Origin: Billgrantia ethanolica
GTDB taxonomy: Bacteria > Pseudomonadota > Gammaproteobacteria > Pseudomonadales > Halomonadaceae
Direction: 5' to 3'
NCBI RefSeq assembly: GCF_021404305.1
Contig: NZ_JABFTX010000002.1
Location: 372,001-436,000 of the forward strand
Length of the DNA stretch: 64,000 nucleotides
In this document: positions 16,247-25,359 of the stretch, piece by piece
Numbering within the stretch: position 1 is the first letter of the stretch
Layout: the number at the start of each line of letters is the position of its first letter
Position numbers and translations under genes: made by a program
The notes under the pieces: model-generated
What the model was told of the DNA's origin: nothing
The model's input: only the letters and a program-made list of their open reading frames with translations
The model's database searches: none

Positions 16247-18592
16247 ATGCCCCTCCCGCTTCAGGACAAGCCACCCGAACTTAAGGTCGGGCTGGATCTC
16301 TCTCATCGCCGCCAGTTGGCTCATGAGCAGGTGCGTCTGCTCTATGAGCGTTTGTGGCAGCCGTTATTGACCAGTGTACTGGCGGCGTGCCTGCTGGTGG
16401 CGGCCATGTGGCCGGTCATGCCGCACGGCCAGCTGCTCGGCTGGCTGGCGGCGATGACGCTCGTCTCCGGCGGACGCTTGTGGCTGGCCTGGCGGTATCA
16501 CCGCCAGCCGGAGGAGGAACGCCGTCGACGGCGTTGGCTCTACCGCTTTGCCTGGGGTGCCACCCTCGCCGGCCTGCTGTGGGGTGCGGCCGGCCTGATA
16601 ATGTTCACCATGGAGCATCACGGCCAGTTGGCGGCGCTTGCCATCGTGTTGACGGGTATTGCAGCAGGAGGAGTCACCACGCTCTCCTCGGTGGCGTGGA
16701 TTGCACCGGCATACGTGCTGGTCGTCCTGGTGCCTCTGTTGGGCCAGCTGCTGGCGCATGGAGGTTCTCTGGCGCTATTGCTCTCGGCCATGGTCGTTCT
16801 GCTCCTTGGCCTGGTGCTGGTGACCAGCCGCCGGTTGCATCGCAATATCACCGACAACATCTCCCTGCGCCTGGTCGTCACTTCCCGCGAACAGCAGCTG
16901 CGTGTCAGCGAGGCGCGCTATCGCGCCATCTTTCGCCATACGCCTCTTGGCGTCATGCACTTTGACCGCGACGGTCGGGTGGTCGACTGTAACGAGATGT
17001 GCCTCGACATCCTAGGGACAAGTCGAACGCGTCTGCTGGGCATGAACCTGCTGACCCAGCTCGAGGATGGACGAGTGACCAGGGCGATACGCGATGCCCT
17101 GGAGAGCGGGACCGGGTACTTCGAGGGTACCTATCGCAACATGTTCAGCAGCAAGCAGACACCGCTGCGGGCCTTCTACAGTGCGCTGCGTAACGAATCG
17201 GACGAGGTGGTGGGCGGCGTCGGCATCATCGAGGATTTCACCGAACGCAAGCTGGCGGAAGAGACCATTCATCGCCAGGCTTACTTCGACCCTCTGACCG
17301 AGCTCCCCAATCGTCGCCTGCTGATCGAGACACTGGCCTCGACCATTCGCGATCGTCGCGACGATGGACGCGTGGGGCTGGTGATGTTTCTCGACCTGGA
17401 TCGCTTCAAGATCATCAACGATACGCTGGGCCATGCGGTGGGCGACGAACTGCTGCGCCAGGTCAGCAAGCGCCTGCTGCTGAGCCTCGATAACGACGCC
17501 ATGGCGGCGAGGCTCAGCGGCGATGAGTTCGTCGTGCTGATGCCGGCCCTGAGTACCGATCGCGATGCCGAACTCGGGCGAGCCGAGCACCGGGCCGAGC
17601 GCCTACTGTCGACCCTTCGCCGCACCTACGACCTGGGGGGACAGCGGATCAGCGTGACGCCCAGTATCGGCTACACCCTCTTTCCGTTGGGGGATGAAGA
17701 CGTCGGCGATGTTCTGCGCCATGCCGACACCGCCATGTATCAGGCCAAGCTCAAGGGGCGTGCCCAGATCTGCGGCTATGAGCCCTCCATGCAGACGCAG
17801 CTCAGCTGGCGCCTGGAGATGGAACAGGCACTGCGTCGTGCGCTGGCCGAGGACCGCCTGAGTATCGCTATCCAGCCTCAGCTCGATGAGCACGAGCGGG
17901 TCATCGGCGGGGAGGCGCTAATGCGCTGGCAGCACCCTCGGCACGGTTGGGTCTCGCCTGAGGTATTCATTGCCATCGCCGAGGAGAGCGATCTGATCGT
18001 CGAGCTGGAGACCTGGATGCTGGATCGCTGCTGCAAGCTGTTGGCACGCCTGCCGGTGGAGTCTCTCCCGCGCCTGTCGGTCAACATCAGCGTGCGCCAC
18101 TTCAGCCAGCCCGGCTTCGTCGAGGGAGTCACCTGGGTAACCGGCACCCACGGTATCGATCCGTCCCGTTTGGTGGTCGAGCTGACCGAGAGCATCATGA
18201 TCGATGGCTTGGAGGACGCCGTCGAGCGCATGCAGGCGCTCAAGCGGCTGGGCGTGCATCTGGCGCTGGACGACTTCGGGACCGGTTTCTCGTCGCTCTC
18301 CTACCTGAAGTCGCTGCCGCTGGATGAACTCAAGATCGACCGCAGCTTCGTCAGCAACCTAGATACCGATGGCAGCGATGCCGCCATCGTGGAAACGGTA
18401 TTGGCCATGGCCCAGCACCTGGGCATCGACGTGGTGGCGGAAGGGGTAGAGAATCGGGCGCAGCAGGAGTACCTGCTGGCACGGGGCTGCCGGCTCTTCC
18501 AGGGCTACCATTTCCACCGCCCCATGAGCGTCGAAGCGTTCGAAGCGCTGCTTACCGGCAGTGAAGTCGAGACCGAGGTCGGCGAGGGCTAG
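16247..18592 (+). CDS. Membrane PAS-GGDEF-EAL cyclic-di-GMP protein
   Basis: A 781-residue protein with about six N-terminal helices (residues 35-205), a PAS domain (about 220-340), a GGDEF domain with SGDEF at 424-428, and an EAL domain with EALMRW at 556-561. The EAL catalytic features look intact, including DDFGTGFSS and the helix ending LKIDRSFV. It probably degrades cyclic di-GMP, with the GGDEF part possibly regulatory or weakly active because of the Gly-to-Ser change. It is preceded by 144 bases with an A-rich leader and appears monocistronic. The sensed signal is unknown. Confidence 0.88.
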   Translation: MPLPLQDKPPELKVGLDLSHRRQLAHEQVRLLYERLWQPLLTSVLAACLLVAAMWPVMPHGQLLGWLAAMTLVSGGRLWLAWRYHRQPEEERRRRRWLYRFAWGATLAGLLWGAAGLIMFTMEHHGQLAALAIVLTGIAAGGVTTLSSVAWIAPAYVLVVLVPLLGQLLAHGGSLALLLSAMVVLLLGLVLVTSRRLHRNITDNISLRLVVTSREQQLRVSEARYRAIFRHTPLGVMHFDRDGRVVDCNEMCLDILGTSRTRLLGMNLLTQLEDGRVTRAIRDALESGTGYFEGTYRNMFSSKQTPLRAFYSALRNESDEVVGGVGIIEDFTERKLAEETIHRQAYFDPLTELPNRRLLIETLASTIRDRRDDGRVGLVMFLDLDRFKIINDTLGHAVGDELLRQVSKRLLLSLDNDAMAARLSGDEFVVLMPALSTDRDAELGRAEHRAERLLSTLRRTYDLGGQRISVTPSIGYTLFPLGDEDVGDVLRHADTAMYQAKLKGRAQICGYEPSMQTQLSWRLEMEQALRRALAEDRLSIAIQPQLDEHERVIGGEALMRWQHPRHGWVSPEVFIAIAEESDLIVELETWMLDRCCKLLARLPVESLPRLSVNISVRHFSQPGFVEGVTWVTGTHGIDPSRLVVELTESIMIDGLEDAVERMQALKRLGVHLALDDFGTGFSSLSYLKSLPLDELKIDRSFVSNLDTDGSDAAIVETVLAMAQHLGIDVVAEGVENRAQQEYLLARGCRLFQGYHFHRPMSVEAFEALLTGSEVETEVGEG

Positions 18593-18608
18593 GCTCTGAA
18601 TGGCCGGC

Positions 18609-19409
18609 TCAGCCCAGCGCGCCGCTGGCCCAGAGCAACAGTGCGATCAGGGCGAAATGTCCCGGATACCAGGTCAGCCACAGCCGACGGGGCATGGCCA
18701 GGGGCACGCCGGGTGTCAGGCGGTGGGCGCCGGCGGCCAGCCACAGCACGGCGAGGCAGGTGGCCACGGTAAACGACTTGGCCATGTCGGAACTGTTCAT
18801 CAGGCCTGCCACGATCAGCACGGGAGCCGCCAGCGATACCGCCTGCAGGCGTTCGACCAAGCTTTCTCCGGCACCGTGCAGGTGATGCATGGCGAGCATG
18901 AACAAGGGGATCAGCAGCAGGCCGCGGTGGCCGTATTCGACCCAGTCACCGAGCAGGTACCAGATGACCAGACTGGCGGCTATTGCCGTCCCCAGCCAGA
19001 TGCTGCCCAGGCTGCCGCTGCGGTGGCGTTCGAGGAGATCGCGCAGCCAGGCGCCCCAGGCCAGCCCCAGCGCCAGGGTGAAGCAGACATTGAGAATGAA
19101 GGCGTCCGAGGCCCGCGGCATCATCATGTAGGGCAGCTGGGCGGCGATGCCGATGATCAGGATGCGCCGTGCGTAGCGCAGCGGGTTGCGGGTATTGAAC
19201 AGACCATGCCAGGCGACCATGGCGGCGAACAGCGGGAAGGCGATACGGCCGATCGAAGAGCCGGCCCAGCCGAGTTCCCAGGCGCTGGGGAAGACATAGC
19301 GGGTCAGGTGATCGACGGTCATGGTGGCGAGAGCCAGCCACTGCCCCCAGCCTGTCCAGGTGGATACGGGGCGATCCGGCGCCGCGCCGGAAGCGGCCTG
19401 TACGGTCAT
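18609..19409 (-). CDS. TraX-family membrane protein
   Basis: A 266-residue inner-membrane protein with about eight helices and TraX-family features: the opening LALATMTVDHLTRY, the RIAFPLFAAMVAWH block and a conserved WYPGH near the end. TraX of plasmid F acetylates pilin, but chromosomal homologues like this one are uncharacterised and are probably acyltransferases. ATG 19409 follows AAGGAGG. No other transfer genes are nearby, so this is not evidence of a conjugative element. Three imperfect 15-bp repeats lie just upstream. Confidence 0.8.
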   Translation of the reverse strand: MTVQAASGAAPDRPVSTWTGWGQWLALATMTVDHLTRYVFPSAWELGWAGSSIGRIAFPLFAAMVAWHGLFNTRNPLRYARRILIIGIAAQLPYMMMPRASDAFILNVCFTLALGLAWGAWLRDLLERHRSGSLGSIWLGTAIAASLVIWYLLGDWVEYGHRGLLLIPLFMLAMHHLHGAGESLVERLQAVSLAAPVLIVAGLMNSSDMAKSFTVATCLAVLWLAAGAHRLTPGVPLAMPRRLWLTWYPGHFALIALLLWASGALG

Positions 19410-19421
19410 CCTGACCTCCTT

Positions 19422-19466
19422 GTCGATGATGAGTGAGTCGATGGTGAATAAGTCGGTGATGAAGAA
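19422..19466. repeat. Three imperfect 15-bp tandem repeats before traX
   Basis: GTCGATGATGAGTGA, GTCGATGGTGAATAA and GTCGGTGATGAAGAA follow each other without gaps between traX and the divergent LysR gene. They lie in the traX 5' leader. Read on the minus strand they are open, as five-residue repeats joined in frame to TraX, but the AAGGAGG before ATG 19409 argues that they are untranslated. Confidence 0.75.
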
Positions 19467-19550
19467 ACGGTAAAGATAACAATCCCCTGTGACCGAGTCG
19501 CACCGGTAGAGTTCCACTGGAAACAGGGCAGTGCACGGAGAATCACGGCA

Positions 19551-20510
19551 ATGCGCAGCGGCTTCGGTTTCGATCTTCGCAGCATGGAGATCTTCGTCGA
19601 GACCCTGGAGCAGGGCAGCCAGAGTGCGGCGGCTCGGCGGCTGGGGCTCAAGCAGTCCTCGGTGTCGCAGAGTCTGGCCAATCTGGAGGAGAGCATGGGC
19701 GTGTCGCTGTTCAAGCGCCACACCCGCCCCCTCGAGCCGACTAGCGCAGGGCGCTTCTTCTACGACCGCGCCAAGCGCCTGCTCGACGAGGCGCGCAGCA
19801 CGCGGCGCGAACTGGTCAGCGGTGGCTTCGGTCAGCTGCATCAGGTGCGTCTGGCGCTGGTCGATTCGCTGGCCACCGCCGTGGGCCAGCCCCTGATCGA
19901 GCTGATCCGGCGCTACACCCGCGACTATACCCTGACCACGGGGCTGTCGCACATGCACGGCCACTCCCTGCTCACGCGTCACGTGGATATCATCATTTCC
20001 GATGACCGCCTGGAGAACTACGACGGCCTGGAGCGCCACGCCCTGCTGCGCGAGCCCTTCGTGCTGGTGGTGCCGCTCAGTTGGAACGGTCCGCTGGACA
20101 ACCTGCGCTGGCTGGCCCGCCACCTGGATTTCGTGCGCTACACGCCACAGTCGCTGATCGGTCAGGCCATCGAGCGTCATCTGCGCCTGAACCAACTGGA
20201 ACTGCCGGCCCGGCTGCATCTCGACAACACCTTCGCCGTGCTGCGCCTGGTCAGTGCCGGCGCCGGCTGGACCATCACCACGCCGCTATGCCTCTATCAG
20301 GCCGGACTCGACAGCCTGCAGGTCACCGTGGCGCCGCTGCCGCTGGCAGCGCTGACCCGGGAGCTGACCCTGGTGGCGCGGCGCGACGAACTGGGTGAGC
20401 TGCCGGCGCTGCTGGCCCGAGACAGCCGTCGTTTGCTGGAACAGCGCTTTCGCGCCCAGTTGGAGCGGGTGCTGCCGTGGCTGGCGGCCGAGGTATCCGT
20501 CCAGCCCTGA
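19551..20510 (+). CDS. LysR-type regulator of the amine-catabolic locus
   Basis: A 319-residue LysR-family protein. The winged helix-turn-helix is at about residues 12-68 (QSAAARRLGLKQSSVSQSLANLEE), followed by an effector-binding domain. It lies directly upstream of, and in the same direction as, the TRAP/glutamine-synthetase-like cluster. A perfect T-N11-A palindrome sits in the gap before that cluster, so it is the likely activator. The effector is probably the transported amine compound or a gamma-glutamyl intermediate (inference). GGAG lies nine bases before ATG 19551. Confidence 0.85.
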   Translation: MRSGFGFDLRSMEIFVETLEQGSQSAAARRLGLKQSSVSQSLANLEESMGVSLFKRHTRPLEPTSAGRFFYDRAKRLLDEARSTRRELVSGGFGQLHQVRLALVDSLATAVGQPLIELIRRYTRDYTLTTGLSHMHGHSLLTRHVDIIISDDRLENYDGLERHALLREPFVLVVPLSWNGPLDNLRWLARHLDFVRYTPQSLIGQAIERHLRLNQLELPARLHLDNTFAVLRLVSAGAGWTITTPLCLYQAGLDSLQVTVAPLPLAALTRELTLVARRDELGELPALLARDSRRLLEQRFRAQLERVLPWLAAEVSVQP

Positions 20511-20605
20511 GACTTCCTAGGGTTTTCTCACCCTCTAGCTGCGCTTTTCCGTCACTCTCTTGCGCCGAGCGAGTGCATCGGGCGTTGCGCACGCCGCCTG
20601 ACGGG

Positions 20606-20630
20606 GCACTATCGATTTTGCCCATAGTGC
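20606..20630. promoter_or_regulatory. LysR-type operator (T-N11-A palindrome)
   Basis: GCACTAT and ATAGTGC form a perfect 7-bp inverted repeat separated by 11 bases, giving exactly the T-N11-A pattern of LysR boxes. It lies 93 bases before the TRAP small-permease start and 96 bases after the LysR stop. Confidence 0.7.
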
Positions 20631-20722
20631 CGTCGTCCCGATTGCCGATGCTCTTTGCGCCGTTGCGTTACATGCGCAAAGACTGCATCGAGACGGGATG
20701 AAACCAGGATCGGTGCCGGACG

Positions 20723-21271
20723 ATGCCAAGAACAATAATCCTCTACGTGCGCTGGGTGGATGCGTTCAACCGGGTGGTGGGACGCATCGTCATGTTCATG
20801 ATCTTCGTGATGATCGGCGTGCTGCTCTACGCCTCAGTGGCACGTACCGCCTTCAACAGCCCGCTGATCTGGAGCATCGAGGTCTCGCAGTTCCTGATGT
20901 CCTCCTACTACCTGCTGGGCGGCGCTTACGCCATGCAGATGGGCTCCCACGTGCGCATGGACCTGTTCTACTCGCGCTGGTCCGACCGCACCCGAGCCTG
21001 GGTCGATGCCTTCACCATCCTGCTGCTGATCGTATTCCTCGCCGCGCTGCTGTTCGGGGGTATCTCCAGTACCGAATACGCCCTGCGCTACGGCGAGAAG
21101 AGCTATAGCGCCTGGGCCCCGCGGCTGGCGCCGATCAAGATCGTGATGACCTTCGGCGTGTTCCTCATGCTGCTGCAGAGCTTCTCGACGCTGTTCAAGG
21201 ATATCGCCCGTGCGCGCGGCGTTCCCCTGGAGCGAACGCATGGTGTCGTGGATAAGGGGGCGGGCGAATGA
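20723..21271 (+). CDS. dctQ: TRAP transporter small permease (DctQ)
   Basis: A 182-residue inner-membrane protein with four helices and the DctQ pattern (WSIEVSQFLMSSYYLLGGAYAM region). It forms the small subunit of a sodium-driven TRAP symporter with the next gene, whose start overlaps its stop by four bases. The ribosome binding site before ATG 20723 is weak. It is the first structural gene downstream of the LysR operator. Confidence 0.9.
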   Translation: MPRTIILYVRWVDAFNRVVGRIVMFMIFVMIGVLLYASVARTAFNSPLIWSIEVSQFLMSSYYLLGGAYAMQMGSHVRMDLFYSRWSDRTRAWVDAFTILLLIVFLAALLFGGISSTEYALRYGEKSYSAWAPRLAPIKIVMTFGVFLMLLQSFSTLFKDIARARGVPLERTHGVVDKGAGE

Positions 21272-22590
21272 GCTACCAGATGATCGCCCTGCTGATGTTC
21301 TCCACCATGATGCTGCTGCTGCTCACCGGGCAGCGGGTGTTCGGCGTGATCGGTTTCGTCGGCGCCACCGCGGCGCTGTTGCTGTGGGGCCAGGGTGGGG
21401 TGGAGATGCCGTTCAGCGCCGCCATTCAGCTGATGAACTGGTACCCGCTGCTGACCCTGCCGCTGTTCATCTACATGGGCTACATGCTCTCAGAATCGGG
21501 TATCGCCGGCGAACTCTACGAGATGTTCCACGTCTGGATGGGCTCGCTCAAGGGCGGCCTGGCGGTGGGCACCATCGGCCTGATGGTGGTGGTCTCGGCG
21601 ATGAACGGGCTGAGCGTGGCGGGCATGGCCATCGGCGCCACCATCGCACTGCCGGAGCTGCTGCGTCGCGGCTACGACAAGGTGATGGTCACCGGGGTGA
21701 TCCAGGCCGGCAGCTCGCTCGGCATCCTGGTGCCGCCCAGCGTGGTGCTGGTGCTCTACGGCATGATCGCGCGCCAGCCGGTCAGCCAGCTGTGGCTGGC
21801 CGGGGCCATCCCAGGACTGATCCTGGCCGGCCTGTTCGTGCTCTATATCGTCATTCGCTGCCGCCTGCAGCCGCACCTCGGCCCGGCACTGCCCGCCGAG
21901 GAACGCCAGATGAGCCTGGCCGAAAAGCTCAAGCTGCTACGCGCCGGCCTGCTGCCACTGATGATCTTCTTCTTCATGACCGGGCTGTTCCTGATGGGGG
22001 TGACCAGCCTGGTGGAGAGCTCAGCGGTGGGGGCCCTGGCCGCGACCCTGGCGGCGCTGTTCAAGCGACGCCTGACCTGGAAGGTGATCGAGAGCACCGT
22101 GCACAAGACGCTCGGCATCAGCTGCATGTTCATGTGGATCATCCTGGCGGCGCTCTGTTTCGGCGCGGTGTTCGACGGCCTCGGCGCAGTGCGCGCCATC
22201 GAGAACGTGTTCCTCGACCGCATCGGCATGAGCCCGTGGCAGATTCTCGTGATGATGCAGCTCTCCTACATCCTGCTCGGCATGTTCCTCGACGACACCG
22301 CCATGCTGGTGATCGTGGCACCCCTCTACGTGCCGCTGGTGATCAGCCTGGGCTTCGACCCGATCTGGTACGGCGTGCTCTACACCATCACCGTGCAGAT
22401 CGCCTACATGACCCCGCCGTTCGGCTACAACCTGTTTCTCATGCGCGCCATGGCGCCGCCGGAGGTGTCGCTGGGCGATATCTACCGCAGCGTCTGGCCC
22501 TTCGTCGGCATCATGCTGATCGGGCTGGCGCTGATCACCATCTTCCCGCAGCTGGCGCTGTGGCTGCCGCATCTTTATCGCGGCTACTGA
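21268..22590 (+). CDS. dctM: TRAP transporter large permease (DctM)
   Basis: A 440-residue membrane protein with about 12 helices. Conserved DctM blocks are seen, including GSSLGILVPPSVVLVLYGM and a second TPPFGYNLF hairpin region, which form the sodium and substrate sites. It is translationally coupled to the small permease through ATGA. It provides the transport channel of the putative amine-compound uptake system. Confidence 0.93.
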   Translation: MSYQMIALLMFSTMMLLLLTGQRVFGVIGFVGATAALLLWGQGGVEMPFSAAIQLMNWYPLLTLPLFIYMGYMLSESGIAGELYEMFHVWMGSLKGGLAVGTIGLMVVVSAMNGLSVAGMAIGATIALPELLRRGYDKVMVTGVIQAGSSLGILVPPSVVLVLYGMIARQPVSQLWLAGAIPGLILAGLFVLYIVIRCRLQPHLGPALPAEERQMSLAEKLKLLRAGLLPLMIFFFMTGLFLMGVTSLVESSAVGALAATLAALFKRRLTWKVIESTVHKTLGISCMFMWIILAALCFGAVFDGLGAVRAIENVFLDRIGMSPWQILVMMQLSYILLGMFLDDTAMLVIVAPLYVPLVISLGFDPIWYGVLYTITVQIAYMTPPFGYNLFLMRAMAPPEVSLGDIYRSVWPFVGIMLIGLALITIFPQLALWLPHLYRGY

Positions 22591-22667
22591 CCCAGGAGGT
22601 GACCCCGGTACGACCCACGAGCAGCGCGTTTCTTCCGACAACAAGCAAAAGAAGCAGGAGAAGAGCA

Positions 22668-23723
22668 ATGACCAACCGTCGCGATTTCCTCAAGAAGGCG
22701 GGCCTGGCCACCGCCGCCACCGTGGGGGCCACGACCCTTGCGGCGCCCTACGTGCATGCCCAGCGCCGACCGATCCGCTGGCGCCTGCAGACCTACGCCG
22801 GGCCGGCGCTGGCCGCCCACGTCATCAAGCCCTCCATCGACGCCTTCAACAAGGCCGCCAACGGCGAGATGGAGATCGAGCTCTACTACGCCGACCAGCT
22901 GGTACCCACCGGCGAGCTGTTCCGCGCCATGCAGCGCGGCACCATCGACGCCGTGCAGAGCGACGACGACTCGATCAACGCCCCGGTGGACGTCTCGGTG
23001 TTCGGCGGCTACTTCCCCTTCGCCTCGCGCTACAGCCTGGACGTGCCGGCGCTGTTCCACCACTACGGGCTCAAGGAGATCTGGGAGGAGGCCTACGGCG
23101 AGATCGATGGCGTCACCTGGCTCGGCTCCGGCGCCTGGGACCCGTGCAACTTCGTCACCCGCGACCCGATCAGGAGCCTCGAGGACCTGCGCGGCAAGCG
23201 CGTGTTCACCTTCCCTACCGCGGGGCGCTTCCTCAGCCGCTTCGGCGTGGTGCCGGTGACTCTGCCGTGGGAGGACATCGAGGTCGCCATGCAGACCCGC
23301 GAACTCGACGGCATCGCCTGGGCCGGCATCACCGAGGCCTACACCGTGGGCTGGGCCGACGTCAGCAACTACTACCTGACCAACAACATCTCCGGCGCCT
23401 GGGCCGGCTCCTACTTCGCCAATACCGACCGCTGGAACGAGGTGCCCGAACACCTGCAGGTGCTGTTCAAGCTGTGCATGGACAGCTCCCACTACTATCG
23501 CCAGCACTGGTACTGGTGGGGCGAGGCCCACTACCGCACCACCGGCGGCAAGCTGGAGCTGACCTCGATACCGGAGTCGGAGTGGCAGCAGCTGGAGGAC
23601 GAGGCGCTGGCCTTCTGGGACGAGATCGCCGCCGAGAGCGAGCGCAGCGCCCGGGTGGTGCAGATCCTCAAGGACTATCGTCAGACCATGCAGCAGGCGG
23701 GCCCACCTTACCGCTATGGTTGA
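22668..23723 (+). CDS. dctP: TRAP substrate-binding protein (DctP), Tat-exported
   Basis: A 351-residue periplasmic binding protein. Its signal peptide is of the twin-arginine type (RRDFLKKAGLATAATVG), less usual than Sec for this family but seen in TRAP proteins of the 2-oxo-acid (TakP) branch. It shows the conserved DctP core, with an arginine in GKRVFTFPTAGRF that usually binds a ligand carboxylate. AGGAG lies seven bases before ATG 22668. It follows its two permease genes and precedes the gamma-glutamyl ligase gene, so the ligand is probably the pathway substrate: an anionic or zwitterionic amine. Confidence 0.88.
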   Translation: MTNRRDFLKKAGLATAATVGATTLAAPYVHAQRRPIRWRLQTYAGPALAAHVIKPSIDAFNKAANGEMEIELYYADQLVPTGELFRAMQRGTIDAVQSDDDSINAPVDVSVFGGYFPFASRYSLDVPALFHHYGLKEIWEEAYGEIDGVTWLGSGAWDPCNFVTRDPIRSLEDLRGKRVFTFPTAGRFLSRFGVVPVTLPWEDIEVAMQTRELDGIAWAGITEAYTVGWADVSNYYLTNNISGAWAGSYFANTDRWNEVPEHLQVLFKLCMDSSHYYRQHWYWWGEAHYRTTGGKLELTSIPESEWQQLEDEALAFWDEIAAESERSARVVQILKDYRQTMQQAGPPYRYG

Positions 23724-23815
23724 GGGTAAGGGGCGGGCGCCCTGGTGCCCGCCCTAGCTGAAGTGCCGAAGCAACGAGCGATAACGACAACGACAAGAGG
23801 CGTGAGGAAGCCAAG

Positions 23816-25195
23816 ATGAGCCGACTCCAGGCAAGAGACGTAAGAAACGCCGACGACGCCCGGCGTATCGTCGAGCAGCGCGGGCTGAGTCACGTCAAGG
23901 TGGGCATGTTCGACATCGACGGCGTGATGGTCGGCAAGTACATGCGCCGCGACAAGTTCTTCCACGCCCTGAGCGAGGGCTTCGCCTTCTGCGATGTGGT
24001 GCTGGGCTGGGACAGCAAGGACGAACTCTACGACAACGTGAAGTTCACCGGCTGGCATACCGGCTATCCGGATGCCGCGCTGCGGCTGATTCCGGAGAGC
24101 TGCCGCGAGCTGCCCTGCGAGGGCGACATGCTGCTGTTCCTGGCCGAGTTCACCGGCCCGGCCGGGGAGATCTGCCCGCGCGGGCTGCTGCGCCGCGTTC
24201 TGGCCAAGGCCGAGGCGATGGGCTTCACCGCCTGCGGGGCGCTGGAGTACGAGTTCTTCCTGTTCCAGGAAACCCCGGAGTCGGTGCGCGAGAAAGGCTT
24301 TCGCAACCTCAAGCCCTTCACGCCGGACATGATGGGCTACTCGATGCTGCGAAGCTCGGTGCACGGCGAGCTCTACCACGAGCTGCTGGCCATGGCCGAG
24401 TCGATGGACTTCCCCATCGAGGGGCTACACACCGAGACCGGCCCCGGCGTGCTGGAGGCGGCGATCCGCGTCGACGAAGCGCTGGCCGCCGGCGACAAGG
24501 GCGCGCTGTTCAAGACCTTCACCAAGGTGTGGGCGCAGCGCCGCGGGCTGATGGCCACCTTCATGGCCAAGTGGTCGCCGGACTACCCCGGCCAGAGCGG
24601 CCATATCCACCTCTCGCTGAATCGTGCCGACAGCGGCGAGTCGGCCTTCTTCGATGTCGACAAGCCTCACGGCATGAGCGACATCCAGCGTCACTTCGTC
24701 GCCGGCCAGCAACAGCTGATGCCGGAGTTCCTGGCCATGTTCGCCCCCACGGTGAACAGCTACACCCGCCTGATTCCCGGCTTCTGGGCGCCCACCGATG
24801 CCACCTGGGGGGTGGAGAATCGCACCACCGCGCTGCGGGTGATTCCCGGCAGCGCCAAGTCGCAGCGGGTCGAGTACCGCCTGGGCAGCGCCGACGCCAA
24901 CCCCTACCTGGCGCTGGCCGCGGCGATCGGCTCGGGTCTCTACGGCATCGAGCACCAGCTCGAGCCCGACGAGATGGTGACCGGCAATGCCTACGAGCTG
25001 GCCCACCCCGAGCACCAGGCACTGGCACGCACGCTGTGGGAGGCCGCCCAGCGGTTGAAAGCTTCCGACGCGGCGCGCAGCCTGTTCGGCGACGCCTTCG
25101 TCGAGCACTTCGCGGCCACCCGGGAATGGGAGGAGCGCCAGTTCCGCAGGCACATCACCGATTGGGAGCTCGATCGCTACTTCGAGATTATTTGA
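23816..25195 (+). CDS. Glutamine-synthetase-like gamma-glutamyl-amine ligase
   Basis: A 459-residue member of the glutamine synthetase superfamily, related to PuuA and IpuC, which join glutamate to an amine using ATP. Conserved catalytic blocks are present: EYEFFLF, the ETGPGVLE metal-binding segment, SGHIHLSL, and the arginine block VENRTTALRV. It is not the housekeeping GlnA, as shown by its N-terminal sequence and its place between a TRAP transporter and aldehyde and alcohol dehydrogenases. The probable role is gamma-glutamylation of an imported amine to protect it during oxidation. The substrate is unknown. Confidence 0.85.
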   Translation: MSRLQARDVRNADDARRIVEQRGLSHVKVGMFDIDGVMVGKYMRRDKFFHALSEGFAFCDVVLGWDSKDELYDNVKFTGWHTGYPDAALRLIPESCRELPCEGDMLLFLAEFTGPAGEICPRGLLRRVLAKAEAMGFTACGALEYEFFLFQETPESVREKGFRNLKPFTPDMMGYSMLRSSVHGELYHELLAMAESMDFPIEGLHTETGPGVLEAAIRVDEALAAGDKGALFKTFTKVWAQRRGLMATFMAKWSPDYPGQSGHIHLSLNRADSGESAFFDVDKPHGMSDIQRHFVAGQQQLMPEFLAMFAPTVNSYTRLIPGFWAPTDATWGVENRTTALRVIPGSAKSQRVEYRLGSADANPYLALAAAIGSGLYGIEHQLEPDEMVTGNAYELAHPEHQALARTLWEAAQRLKASDAARSLFGDAFVEHFAATREWEERQFRRHITDWELDRYFEII

Positions 25196-25228
25196 TCCGC
25201 ACTGGCTGCGCGATCCGCAGGCTGTGTT

Positions 25229-25288
25229 GGAGCGAAAACTCGCGATGCTCATTGACTACAGTCAACTCCGCTCGCTCCTTTTCGCTCC
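25229..25288. repeat. Intergenic inverted-repeat element
   Basis: GGAGCGAAAA (25229-25238) and TTTTCGCTCC (25279-25288) are perfect inverted arms enclosing a second small palindrome, TTGAC-TACA-GTCAA (25252-25265). The element fills most of the gap between the ligase and the aldehyde dehydrogenase genes. It has the look of a dispersed extragenic repeat and could also end or stabilise the upstream transcript. Confidence 0.65.
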
Positions 25289-25359
25289 GCCTTGCCTGCG
25301 AACCGCTCGCTCAGCGCTCACCTTGTACTTGAGGCAATGAATTAGCAGGAGAACGCCAA

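Noticed and set aside
18609..19409. traX as a sign of a conjugative plasmid or integrated element
   Set aside because: No other transfer, relaxase or integrase genes are present, codon use matches the surroundings, and chromosomal TraX homologues are common.
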